DNA of 64,000 nucleotides, taken from NCBI GenBank assembly GCA_902141825.1, contig CABFPG010000005.1, positions 186,001 to 250,000 on the forward strand, given 5' to 3'. Made by a program: the position numbers and the translations under genes. The notes beneath the pieces are model-generated. The model was given only the letters and a program-made list of their open reading frames with translations. It searched no databases and was not told where the DNA came from. Shown here in pieces: positions 56,101-64,000 of the stretch. How positions within the stretch are numbered: the first letter of the stretch is position 1; each line of letters starts with the position of its first letter. The DNA is from Thalassocella blandensis (GTDB lineage Bacteria; Pseudomonadota; Gammaproteobacteria; Pseudomonadales; Cellvibrionaceae).

Positions 56101-58948
56101 CGCGCCCGGCTTGTACTTGGCCTTCACCGTTCAATGCGACAAAGTTGATCGTGTGGTCTTGATCGCGACTGATAGCATCTCGATATCCATTACCTTTAGG
56201 GATTTGCATTCCAACCCAGTTTTCATAGGGCAACACTTCGGTATGCCGTATGTTAGTGCTGAAGTTACCGCTCTGTTCGAAAACTCGAGTTACAAATGTT
56301 GCGCGTAATTTCCCGGGTGCGTCCTGCAAACGGCGTAAATTCAAATTGAAAATCGCTTTACCTTGAGCATCCAATTTTCCGTCAAACACCTGGTCTTCAA
56401 ACTGTTGGAAATCACTGGCGGGATCATCGAAAGCATAGTGGCTCCACCCTTCAAACGAGGTGTGCATCGGACGCAATTTTAATTCGCTGTCGGCCTTCAG
56501 GTTTTTGGCTGTGGCCCCATTGAGCCACTGTGCGAACAGTTCTGTTTGGATGGGGGATTGGCTGCTGTGAATGGGGGTTTGCTCGGGCGTTACCTCCACC
56601 TTTAAACGATTGGGGACAATCGTTTCCACCTTGATCACTTTGTCAAAGTACTCTCCACCCACTCGAACCACCGCACGCCAGTTGCCTGTAGGTGCGTCTT
56701 CATCCGTTTTCAGGGTGAACGTGTATAAATTGCCGACCGGCTGGCTATTGGCTTGCGTGGTGACTTTTACACCTTTCGGATTAAAGAAATCCAATGAAAC
56801 CGGATGGCCTTCGGGAAGTCTTTGTAAGGTGTCTTGCAGGATAAAGCTTAAATAGATGGAATCCCCTGGGCGCCATACATCGCGCTCACCATAAATAAAC
56901 CCTTTTAATCCCTGTCTGACCTTTTCGCCACCGGTATCAAATTGGCTGGTAGGCAAAGCTTCATTGCGAGGAAGACGTAGATAGCCGTGATCATTTTGGT
57001 ACTGTGCAATCAGATAAAAGCCTGTGCTGCTCGGTTCGAGGGTAGCCATACCCAAATCATTCGTGCTGCTTTTGCCAACCAATTGGTGTTGATAGTTATA
57101 TAGTTTTATCTCGGCATTGGCTCTTGGCTCTCCAGAGGTAATGCTGGTGGCAAGAATATGCAGGGTGTTGTGTTTGCCCTTTTTCGCCATTAATCCTAAA
57201 TCCGAGACCACAAAGTTGCGTGATGCACGGATATTCTCAGTGCCATAATAGGTGAAGTATTCTTTATGGCAGGGATCGCGTCGTTCGTAATACGTGGCAT
57301 AACCATTGTTTTCCGAGTAGTAACGGTAAAACCAACTGGGCCTTTCGCTGGCCTCGTCCATACCCGGTCCTTCATAGCTTTGTAAGGCTTGATTGTCCTG
57401 CGTTGATGTGTCGTTGTCATTAGGACAATTGAAGGCAATAGTGGATTTGTCGATACTGATTTCTAAATTGACGATACCTTGAGAATGTTTGCCGAGAATT
57501 TCATTCATATCAATGTCATAGCGTTGCCATTTATCAAAAGGCACGGAAGGCAAGCTGATTTTTTTTCGCCATAAATAACGGCCGGTGCTGTTATCCGCAT
57601 AATTGCCTGCGATGTTATAACTTTGAAGGTAGGTTGGAATGTTTTCTTCAAATACTTTGAATGCGGTGACCCACACCGCGTTGACATTGATGGCTTCTAT
57701 GGGGACTGTTAAGTTTTTATTAGGTGGAATGATCGAGCCATTTCCAACAAAGCGCACACCGGGCAACTCAGAAATAAAGGTAACATCGGCTTGATATGCT
57801 TTGGTTAGTTGCAGTCGTTTGGTGCTTTTAATCGTGTCTTCAATTGACAGTGGCATAACGCCAGATTTTTTATTGCCAGGATATATACGTAAATAATTTC
57901 CATCAATTCGTGTTTTGGCTTCTTTTCCGTCCAGCTGTACCAGGCCACTTAAGTTTTGCTTGCGATCCAGTGCTTCCGAGAAACTCACCTCAACATATTG
58001 TTCCGGTCTTTGAATTGTGCGAACCGAGGTGACAGCGAACTGATCTATGGCGGGAACCTGTAAGGGAAAGCTTCCCTGCTTTTTGACGCCGATTGCCGAC
58101 GCGGAATAGAGTAGCTCTAGTTCTTGTGCTGATTTCTCCCGCTTTATATTGGCAATATTAAATTCGTGTGTGAGCTGGTCTTCGTGGTGTTGCCAGGTAA
58201 TTGCGCGGGCATTCCCGTTTTGTGTAAGTGAAAGGGTTTTTTCGACGTTTGAAGGATCTGCAATATCAACGGTTTTTATTGTGCCGGTTAACGTCATATG
58301 ACCTTTGTTATTGCCTGGAACAAGCCCGGCAATATTCAATTCATAATCCTGGCGTAAGGCCTGTACCTGAAATTTAAAAGGACCAAGTGAGGGTGCAATA
58401 TTGTTGAGCTTTTGCGGTAACAGCTGGAGGGAATATGCCTGGCCAGAATTCAGCCTCTCGTGCTGAATGCGCAATTCATTCTCTGCAGTAAAGATTGCTT
58501 TCGCCGCTACCTCCGGTGAAATGCTCGCAATACCTTCAAGCGGTTTGTTCAGTTGCTCCTCTGAGGCGACCTCATGTTTAAAGCGAATAATAATATCCTG
58601 CTCTGCTTGAATCCAGCCTTGGGTATAGCTTTGCAAGTGTTGAGTCCAGCTGGGCTGGGCTGGGTCTTGTGGGTCAGCCGGTTGAACCTGCTCTATTTCT
58701 TTGCCGGATTGTTGTTCTGTTGTTGTCGGGGTTTTTACATCTTCTGCTTTGTCACATGCGCTTAACACAAGGGATATTGCGATAACCCAGCCAAGAGTAA
58801 AGTTAAGAGTTGAGCGAACTGTTCGTAAAAGCATTTTTATCAGTGTCTTGGTCAGCGTTTGGCTTGTCGGCATGTTGAGGATTCTACTCAGGCTACAGGT
58901 GAGAAGTGAGATGGCTGGGAAGCAGCGATTTCGTAGATTTTTTTTCAT
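53147..58948 (-). CDS. Bacterial alpha-2-macroglobulin lipoprotein (YfhM-like)
   Basis: A 1933-residue protease-trapping macroglobulin. It has an LVLSAC lipobox after an unusually long N-terminal stretch of about 64 residues; later in-frame ATGs at 58873 and 58834 would give a more normal lipoprotein signal, but AAAGAGAAGA upstream of 58948 favours the long form. Macroglobulin domains follow (MG1, then GFIYGERDVWRPGDSIYLSF), a bait region, and the intact thioester CVEQ at residues 1460-1463 in YPHGCVEQTTSAIFPQ, then the alpha-helical thioester domain and a C-terminal receptor-like domain. Proteases that cut the bait become covalently bound. It is co-transcribed with pbpC. Confidence 0.95.
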   Translation of the reverse strand: MKKNLRNRCFPAISLLTCSLSRILNMPTSQTLTKTLIKMLLRTVRSTLNFTLGWVIAISLVLSACDKAEDVKTPTTTEQQSGKEIEQVQPADPQDPAQPSWTQHLQSYTQGWIQAEQDIIIRFKHEVASEEQLNKPLEGIASISPEVAAKAIFTAENELRIQHERLNSGQAYSLQLLPQKLNNIAPSLGPFKFQVQALRQDYELNIAGLVPGNNKGHMTLTGTIKTVDIADPSNVEKTLSLTQNGNARAITWQHHEDQLTHEFNIANIKREKSAQELELLYSASAIGVKKQGSFPLQVPAIDQFAVTSVRTIQRPEQYVEVSFSEALDRKQNLSGLVQLDGKEAKTRIDGNYLRIYPGNKKSGVMPLSIEDTIKSTKRLQLTKAYQADVTFISELPGVRFVGNGSIIPPNKNLTVPIEAINVNAVWVTAFKVFEENIPTYLQSYNIAGNYADNSTGRYLWRKKISLPSVPFDKWQRYDIDMNEILGKHSQGIVNLEISIDKSTIAFNCPNDNDTSTQDNQALQSYEGPGMDEASERPSWFYRYYSENNGYATYYERRDPCHKEYFTYYGTENIRASRNFVVSDLGLMAKKGKHNTLHILATSITSGEPRANAEIKLYNYQHQLVGKSSTNDLGMATLEPSSTGFYLIAQYQNDHGYLRLPRNEALPTSQFDTGGEKVRQGLKGFIYGERDVWRPGDSIYLSFILQDTLQRLPEGHPVSLDFFNPKGVKVTTQANSQPVGNLYTFTLKTDEDAPTGNWRAVVRVGGEYFDKVIKVETIVPNRLKVEVTPEQTPIHSSQSPIQTELFAQWLNGATAKNLKADSELKLRPMHTSFEGWSHYAFDDPASDFQQFEDQVFDGKLDAQGKAIFNLNLRRLQDAPGKLRATFVTRVFEQSGNFSTNIRHTEVLPYENWVGMQIPKGNGYRDAISRDQDHTINFVALNGEGQVQAGRELSMSIYRIRWRWWWDQSDENLANYIRRRSNNLIDEAALVTREDGRAEFTLQKNKYDWGRHLIRVCDKQSGHCAGQEVYLGWSWSNQVNPDTATQLMLATDKEKYRVGDTATIRIPQLKQGRVFYSLESGSKVLQQQWANIAQGENSFTIPITEDMAPNVYVNAVLILPHLARESDAPIRLYGITPLLVDNPQSHITPAIESPEKVRPESSFEVTVHEANHRSMQYTLAVVDEGLLGITGFTAPDPHNSFYRREALGVSTWDMFDGVIGAYGANLERLLHIGGGADGKDGELRKQRRFPPVVRFLGAFDLAAGESKTHTINLPQYMGAVRVMVVAAGDKAYGKAESTVRVTQPLTLLATLPRVLGPQEKVALPINVFVSDESIKQVNVEVIADRLFTLETSTLNFTFEEPGDQIAMLDMQVADTLGTGSITVIASAGDEKAEHTIHIESRSPNAASTRSASRLLQPGEVWQPNLLPHGMENTNEASLTVSSFPPINLQERLRYLIRYPHGCVEQTTSAIFPQIWLKNIVDLDQRQQDEIQENVDIAIRKYKSFQLANGAFSYWPGNAYYNDWASNYATHFLIEAKQLGYAVPNAVLDDAIQYLKNQANDFDAGHDYSRLVGAYRLYVLALAGKPELASMNRLRESLLKTTSYYNDHVARWQLSLAYQKLGLLDVAQELLDHQQNTVKDYRYSDYTYGSTLRDQAILLMTYSMNGRQSPAWDEAKNIARSLSGDQWYSTQTTAWALMALSKYASQNTASQHRFALKENSTTPEWQEITSIATIYKQAIAPATLQNQQLLVRNDSDKPLYANISNSGVPANQEEQAFSEGLQLDIAFTTMEGDPIEPTSLPQGQDFIAVVKVNALQEQRQFKIEDIALSMIMPSGWQIRNERLEGDALSKGLDYQDIRDDRVLSYFSLWQNYRWWYRYNDNTHKEQTVRVVLNASFAGKFYLPGWHVSSMYDDEIKAQSKGRWVEVLTQGTPGNKD

Positions 58949-59352
58949 GGCAGATCTTCTCTTTCTGTGGGCTGATGAGCAATTGGCTGACGACCTATTG
59001 GCTGATAACCAGTGATAAATGTGAGTTGCAGGCGTGGCGATGTTGATGATGTTGGCATAGTCACTTATTGTAAATAGGTTAAAAAAACAGAACTTTTAGT
59101 GGAAATGAAAATGGCACTCGCTCTGTTCGTTACCTGAATTTTTTTAGCAGTATTTAGCCGAAAGTTAGAGTGAACAACGCTAAGGCTAAAAGCACCCTGG
59201 ATATTGTTATAGTACAGCACAACAATATGGTGAAGTTATTGTGCAATTGTGGCGAATTATGACGTCTAATCCTGCGGCTTTGGAGTCATCTGTGCTGATG
59301 GACATGTTTTTCGTTTATGTGAAAATCCTGTGTGTATTTCCTGTGGAAGTGT
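58949..59352. other. Upstream region of the alpha-2-macroglobulin gene
   Basis: A 404-bp spacer with a 15-bp array starting 20 bp before the start codon and an AT-rich stretch (about 59070-59250) likely to hold the promoter. No gene is seen. Confidence 0.5.
58968..59012. repeat. Tandem array, 15-bp unit, three copies
   Basis: TGGGCTGATGAGCAA, TTGGCTGACGACCTA and TTGGCTGATAACCAG are adjacent. They lie in the leader of the alpha-2-macroglobulin gene, just upstream of its ribosome site. Confidence 0.8.
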
Positions 59353-62300
59353 TTAGTCCCAGGTGAGCGGCTTACTGATGGAGGTTTGCATTCCTAGCCA
59401 GCCTTTTTCGATGGTCTTTTCAGGGTTGTCCAGTAGCGCAATAATGTTATCCTGCTGTTCGTCAGCCAGATAAAATCCCATCCAGCCATTGCGTTGATTC
59501 TTTTTCACCATGTACAAGCAACGGTCTGCTATATCTATGGTTTGCTCGGGAGTTAAACTGTCTGGCGCGGAGCGATTGAATGGGAAACAGGCGAAGCCAA
59601 TGGAGCAGGTTCGCTGAATTGTCTGGCCGTTATCCATTTGAAAAATATGATGCTCAACAGAGCGACGAATTCGCTCGGCAATGGCGGGCGCCTGCTCACG
59701 ATTAGTAAAACGGCTGACAATTAAAAACTCTTCGCCACCCCAGCGCACAATGCAATCCGATTCGCGGCAGACCTGTTTTAATATTTCTGAAAATTGAATC
59801 AGTACGCGGTCACCATTGATATGACCAAATTCATCATTGACCGATTTAAAATGATCCGCATCCACCAGGAAGAAAACCAGATCGCTATCTTTTGCCTGCG
59901 GACGGGTGTTATCCCAGTTGGCATAGGCACGTATCACTTTGGAAGAGTCGTGGGGTAGGAACCGGTATAAATATCGGCGGTTATATAAGCCTGTCAATGG
60001 ATCTGACTGGCTGATATCTTCCAGTTTTGTATAGGCTGTTTTCAGCTCGCTGTTTTTTTCTTCCAGCTCTTTTGTGCGTTCAGCGACTTGTTTTTCCAGT
60101 TGGCGATTCAGTTCTATCTCGTATTCTATTTTACGGCGCTGCGCATTAAAAAACAGAGCGACTAACAGCAAGCAGGCCATGAAATACAAGGTATAGGCCC
60201 ACCAGCTGAACCAGGGAGGAGGAAGGATGTGCAAGGTGATGGATTTTCCCTGCTTATTCCAGACGCCGTCGTTATTGGATGCGATAACGGTGAAGGTATA
60301 GGTGCCGGAGTCGAGATTGGTGTAAGTCGCGATTCGTTGGTCATCAACATAGTTCCAGTCTTTATCGAAACCTTCCAGCTTGTACGCATATTCGTTGCGA
60401 TTGGGATGGCGATAATTTAATGCCGCATACTGGAAGGAAAAGACCGATTGTTTATGGTTCAGAGTAATATCGCTGGTGTAATTAATCGCACGTTGCAGGG
60501 GCGAGTCTTCTGCGCCTATTATCACGGGCTTATTGAATATTTGAAAATCGGTAAAGACAATTCTTGGTGGTAAGGTGTTGTGCTTAACATCCGCCGGTGC
60601 GAACAGGGTATAGCCTTTCGTTCCACCAAAAACCAGCTCGCCATTGTGTAAAGTCAATGAGGCATCGAGGTTAAATTGATTTCCTTGTATGCCGTTGGAT
60701 TGGTCGAAAGTGAAAACTTCCTGGTTGTCTGGAGAAAATTTTACCAGTCCGTGGTTAGTGCCAAGCCATAAGTTGGCTTGTGCATCTTCCTCAATGGAGA
60801 CGATCATATTATTAATTAAGTCGCTGTTACTGCTGTTGTAATTAATAAATTCGCCATCTTCGGGGTTAAAACGAAGAAGACCTGCGCCGCGAGTACCTAT
60901 CCATAAATATCCCTGTTTATCTTCATGCAGGGTTAGCATATTGTTAATTGCGAGATGGTTTGGATGTGTTTCGGGGTAGGCGAAATGCAGAAATGTATTC
61001 GTGTTTTCGTCTAACAAATTCAAGCCAGAACCGGTGGCAAACCACAGTCTGTCTTGTTTGTCCTGATAGATGTCCCACACCAGAGAGGCCGAAAGTGATT
61101 TGGCTGATGCCGGGTTGTGTGGAAAGCGGTGAAAGCCATTTATTGTTTCATCGTACAAGTTCAATCCACCGCCAATCGTGCCGGCCCATAATCGCTGTTG
61201 TCGGTCAAGAAACAATGACCAGACATTGTTATTGCTGATGGTTTTATCATTTTGATAGTCCAGGAAGTAGCGATCAACGCTCGCATTTTTTAAATCAATG
61301 CGGTTGAGCCCAGCTCCCCAGGTGCCCGCCCAGATGACATCGTTCTTTTCCACGGCAATGGATAGTACCGAGTCACTGCTGATGGTGTTGCTATCTTCAG
61401 CGTCGTGTTCAAGCGCGGTGATAAGTTTATTGTCCGGGTAGCGCACCAGATTTAATCCACCGCCGTCAGTGCCGATTAGCAGGTTGTTCTGGTTGTCCTG
61501 TTTTAACGAAAGGATAGAGCTATGTCGAATACTGTGTTTATCGATTGGATTGTGCGAGAAGGTACGAAAGGCCATGTTATTGCCATCCAGAAAGTTGACG
61601 CCCTCCGGAAAAGTGCCGAGCCAGATATCGCCAGCCTTGTCTTCGCAAAAATCACGGATGGCATTGCTGGTAAGGGAATAGGGGTTTAAAGGGTCTCTTT
61701 CTATGCTGCTGAAGTCCTGTTGGCCTGACTCCAGAATAAACAGGCCGTTGTCGGTGCCGACCCATAAATTGCCGTAACTGTCCTGGTGGATGGCACTGAC
61801 GTGATTGCGCGAACTTGGGCTGGCTTCTTCTGCTTTGAGATAGTGTGTGAAGCTGGCAGTTCTCCGATTCAATAAACTAACGCCGTTATCGGTTCCCACC
61901 CAAAGTTGATGCTGCCGGTCTTCGTAAACCTCATTGACGATATTATGGGGCAGACTGCCAGGGTTTCCCGGCTGATTCACGTAGTGCGTAAAAATATTCT
62001 GCTCGGTATCAAACTGGTCGAGTCCGCCCCCTTCAGTGGAAATCCACACGTAACCTTCATGGTCTATTTCAATGTGTCGTACCAGATTGCTGGTGAGACT
62101 GTTGGTATTGTTCGGATCGTGATAAAAACGAGTAAAGCGTTTTTGCTCGACATCAAATCTGGCCATTCCCCAATATGTGCCAATCCACAAAGAGCCGTGA
62201 CTGTCTTCCGTAATGGATTTGATGATGTTACTGGGCAAGCTGTTGCGATCATCCTCGCTTTGCACAAAACGGGTAAAGGACTGGTTTTCGCGATCAAATA

Positions 62301-62787
62301 AATTCAGTCCGGCTTCCGTACCGACCCATAAGTTGTGTTTGCTGTCTTCGAAGATGGCCCAGACAGTATTGTTGCTCAGGCTCTGACTATTCATGTCCTG
62401 ATAGCGAAAGGTTTTAAATTCATAACCATTGAAGCGAGCCAGTCCATCGGTGCCGCCCATCCAGATAAACCCCTGATAATCCTGGATGATGGCCTCTACT
62501 GAGCCAATATTTAAGCCTTGTTCTCCAAGGTAGGATTTGAAACGACTGCTTTGGGAGGGCGCTAAAGCGTGTACGGTAACTGCGCACCCAATCATAAGGG
62601 TTAACAGCAGCGTTCGAATCAGTGAAGTGAGCTTGAGGTGCAGCAGACCTGAATGCTTGCGGTTCCCGCCAATGATGACGTTGATTGGCTGGTTATGTGG
62701 GTGGAAACCGTGCATGCCTCGGGTAACTATCCTGATTAAACGCTGAATCATTTTTGCCATACTAACGCAATACGCGGGCATGCACAT
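59353..62787 (-). CDS. Reg_prop/Y_Y_Y diguanylate cyclase
   Basis: A 1144-residue membrane sensor ending in a GGDEF domain. After a hydrophobic segment (IRTLLLTLMIGCAVTVHALA) come some 14 Reg_prop propeller repeats (LWVGTDNGLF-type), a Y_Y_Y domain (YAYKLEGFDKDWNYVDD), a membrane helix (YTLYFMACLLLVALFF), a coiled coil (QVAERTKELEEKNSELKTAY) and GGDEF with SDPLTGLYNRRYL. The active site is GGEEF at residues 1017-1021 and an RESD I-site lies five residues before it, so c-di-GMP synthesis with product inhibition is predicted. There is no EAL or HD domain. It shares the sensory half with the hybrid kinase at 31.4-35.2 kb. The exact start is uncertain; no clear ribosome site is visible. Confidence 0.92.
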   Translation of the reverse strand: MCMPAYCVSMAKMIQRLIRIVTRGMHGFHPHNQPINVIIGGNRKHSGLLHLKLTSLIRTLLLTLMIGCAVTVHALAPSQSSRFKSYLGEQGLNIGSVEAIIQDYQGFIWMGGTDGLARFNGYEFKTFRYQDMNSQSLSNNTVWAIFEDSKHNLWVGTEAGLNLFDRENQSFTRFVQSEDDRNSLPSNIIKSITEDSHGSLWIGTYWGMARFDVEQKRFTRFYHDPNNTNSLTSNLVRHIEIDHEGYVWISTEGGGLDQFDTEQNIFTHYVNQPGNPGSLPHNIVNEVYEDRQHQLWVGTDNGVSLLNRRTASFTHYLKAEEASPSSRNHVSAIHQDSYGNLWVGTDNGLFILESGQQDFSSIERDPLNPYSLTSNAIRDFCEDKAGDIWLGTFPEGVNFLDGNNMAFRTFSHNPIDKHSIRHSSILSLKQDNQNNLLIGTDGGGLNLVRYPDNKLITALEHDAEDSNTISSDSVLSIAVEKNDVIWAGTWGAGLNRIDLKNASVDRYFLDYQNDKTISNNNVWSLFLDRQQRLWAGTIGGGLNLYDETINGFHRFPHNPASAKSLSASLVWDIYQDKQDRLWFATGSGLNLLDENTNTFLHFAYPETHPNHLAINNMLTLHEDKQGYLWIGTRGAGLLRFNPEDGEFINYNSSNSDLINNMIVSIEEDAQANLWLGTNHGLVKFSPDNQEVFTFDQSNGIQGNQFNLDASLTLHNGELVFGGTKGYTLFAPADVKHNTLPPRIVFTDFQIFNKPVIIGAEDSPLQRAINYTSDITLNHKQSVFSFQYAALNYRHPNRNEYAYKLEGFDKDWNYVDDQRIATYTNLDSGTYTFTVIASNNDGVWNKQGKSITLHILPPPWFSWWAYTLYFMACLLLVALFFNAQRRKIEYEIELNRQLEKQVAERTKELEEKNSELKTAYTKLEDISQSDPLTGLYNRRYLYRFLPHDSSKVIRAYANWDNTRPQAKDSDLVFFLVDADHFKSVNDEFGHINGDRVLIQFSEILKQVCRESDCIVRWGGEEFLIVSRFTNREQAPAIAERIRRSVEHHIFQMDNGQTIQRTCSIGFACFPFNRSAPDSLTPEQTIDIADRCLYMVKKNQRNGWMGFYLADEQQDNIIALLDNPEKTIEKGWLGMQTSISKPLTWD

Positions 62788-62844
62788 AGTATGACGGCTG
62801 TGTGGAGATTTCGGACGGCATCCTTCTGCTTCATCTCTAATTAA

Positions 62845-63084
62845 CTATCCTGCTATGTTGTGTTCGATTGTGGTGGTCAAATTGCGCTTTGTTTTACATT
62901 TCAGTGAATCAATCAACGCTTCAATTTGTTTTTCAGTATTGAAATCCACTCGAGGGGATTGCAATGCGTTGATACAGGCCTGCATTGTTCTTGCCGATGA
63001 CATTTCGGTGTAATTCAGTATACACAGTATAATCGCTAACCCCGTGTATTTCTTGTGAAAACCCACATTGTGTGCATTTATCAC
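62845..63084 (-). CDS. Possible small exported protein
   Basis: A 79-residue candidate whose GTG start overlaps the glpD stop codon by 4 bases. It contains a hydrophobic stretch GLAIILCILNYTEMSSA that could be a signal peptide, then QACINALQSPRVDF and a SLKCKTKRN segment whose cysteines could pair. No ribosome site or known motif. The spacer between glpD and the diguanylate cyclase gene holds nothing else. Confidence 0.3.
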   Translation of the reverse strand: MINAHNVGFHKKYTGLAIILCILNYTEMSSARTMQACINALQSPRVDFNTEKQIEALIDSLKCKTKRNLTTTIEHNIAG

Positions 63085-64000
63085 GGGTGAGTTTGATCAA
63101 TAAATTCCGCCAGCTTGTTTTGTGCCTCATCACCGAAAAGAATATCGCACGCTTCCTGAATACCTTGTGCGTTTACAATATCTTCGGTGCGCAGCACCAT
63201 GGCAATTTTAGAGCGGCGGCGTACAAAGTCCTCCAGTTTGGTAACCATTTCCCGTTCGGCGGTATATTTTAATTCCGCGCGTAAATATTCTGTGTTTTCG
63301 ATTAACTGTTTAGCCGCGTCACTGTCTTGCAAAATATCTGCCGCAATATCAAACGCCTGTAAACCATAGCGCCGCCACAAACGCTGGCTTAAATCTTCTG
63401 AGGAATACTGCGGTGTCAGGTCGTCTAATTTCTTTTCTTTTGCAAATTTTAAAAATTTATGCTTTTCCGTTATATCGGGTTCGCCATACCAATCGGCGTT
63501 GTCCTGTGTCAGCGCAAGGCCAAGCTGTTGGATTGCATCACAGACTTCCTCACCGACATTGACGCAATCTGTCAATTTGCCGCCAAAGATACTTATGCAT
63601 TTTTGCTCTGCATCTGTTTCGATAATATGTTTGCGAGAAAGTTGTAGCCAGGCTTCTTCATTGCTATTGCCTTTTACAGCCAGCGGGCGAACTCCGCAAC
63701 GCTCAGAAATAATGTCGGCGCGAGTTAATGGTCTGCTCAAATCCAGCGCTGTATTAGCATTATCCAGAATGAATTGACGGTCTTCTTCTGTTACTTCGGC
63801 ATAGGGATCATCAGTGCGCGTGTCAGTCGTGCCGATACAGGTTTTTTGTCCCATCGGAATGACAAAAAACAATCGCCCGTCACTGGCAAAAAACGTGAGA
63901 ACTTTATCATTGTGACCAATTTTGTCGACCACCAAATGAACGCCTTTGGAAAAGACGTGATGAACCTCTGTGTGAATATTGAGAATCTTATTTAATTGAT
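63081..64000 (-). CDS. glpD: Aerobic glycerol-3-phosphate dehydrogenase, C-terminal part; 5' end outside window
   Basis: The frame is open to base 64000, so the N-terminal FAD-binding part lies outside. Visible are about 306 residues: KGVHLVVDKI, FFVIPMGQKTCIGTTDT (the substrate- and FAD-binding part shared by GlpD proteins), CGVRPLAVK, SIFGGKLTDCVNVGEEV, and the helical C-terminal domain (LWRRYGLQAFDIA, TKLEDFVRRRSKIAMV). It oxidises glycerol-3-phosphate to dihydroxyacetone phosphate and passes electrons to quinone at the inner membrane. GlpA of the anaerobic enzyme is the alternative, but the C-terminal domain fits GlpD. Confidence 0.95.
   Translation of the reverse strand, partial: QLNKILNIHTEVHHVFSKGVHLVVDKIGHNDKVLTFFASDGRLFFVIPMGQKTCIGTTDTRTDDPYAEVTEEDRQFILDNANTALDLSRPLTRADIISERCGVRPLAVKGNSNEEAWLQLSRKHIIETDAEQKCISIFGGKLTDCVNVGEEVCDAIQQLGLALTQDNADWYGEPDITEKHKFLKFAKEKKLDDLTPQYSSEDLSQRLWRRYGLQAFDIAADILQDSDAAKQLIENTEYLRAELKYTAEREMVTKLEDFVRRRSKIAMVLRTEDIVNAQGIQEACDILFGDEAQNKLAEFIDQTHP

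Noticed and set aside
62845-63084. Reading the small frame after glpD as a firm gene
   Set aside because: GTG start without ribosome site; kept only as a low-confidence feature.

Overview
The window looks like the chromosome of a polysaccharide-degrading gammaproteobacterium, most likely a Cellvibrio-type member of the Cellvibrionaceae (inference). The core genes (ntrB-ntrC-glnA, thiI with a rhodanese domain, typA, cysK, pbpC with a bacterial alpha-2-macroglobulin, glpD, and a lipase with its Lif foldase) are gammaproteobacterial in kind. A GH5 glycosidase next to uronate-catabolism genes, and two large Reg_prop/Y_Y_Y sensor proteins, fit a plant-polymer degrader. No tRNA, rRNA, insertion sequence, integrase or CRISPR array was seen.

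Layout. 1-5.6 kb: hexuronate catabolism (uxuB 3' end, uxaC, kdgK), a secreted GH5 enzyme and a small unknown gene. 6-9.8 kb: a periplasmic M16 peptidase and a secreted Arg/His/Asp-rich protein. 9.9-14.6 kb: nitrogen control (ntrC, ntrB, glnA), with a sigma-54 promoter and an NtrC site readable upstream of glnA. 14.6-20.8 kb: thiI, a small membrane protein, typA, a DUF805 protein and cysK. 21-28 kb: a four-gene operon of a predicted cytoplasmic coiled-coil/beta protein, a MotA-like and a MotB/OmpA-like stator pair, and a 1424-residue SF1 helicase. It resembles Zorya anti-phage defence in logic but not in its parts and is the best candidate for an undescribed system. 28.4-31.2 kb: a GNAT gene and a tightly overlapping cassette of amidase, two membrane proteins and a coiled-coil protein, arranged like a phage lysis module. 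31.4-35.2 kb: a hybrid two-component sensor. 35.6-40.7 kb: five lipoprotein genes including an LpoB-like activator. 41-45.6 kb: a GNAT gene and a solute-binding protein paired with a hybrid histidine kinase. 46-48.2 kb: lipase and foldase. 49-50.6 kb: a cold-shock gene, small unknown genes and a DUF4269 gene broken in a run of eight G. 50.7-59 kb: pbpC and alpha-2-macroglobulin. 59.3-62.8 kb: a Reg_prop diguanylate cyclase. 63-64 kb: the 3' part of glpD.

A recurring feature of the spacers is short tandem arrays with unit lengths of 9 to 18 bp, several of exactly 14 or 15 bp. They have unrelated unit sequences and usually lie next to gene ends. At least eleven are listed, the longest being seven copies of a 14-bp unit after the DUF4269 gene.

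Functional calls are from reading the translations and motifs by eye; no database search was possible. Start codons were moved inward from the longest open frame where a ribosome site, signal peptide or family N-terminus supported it.
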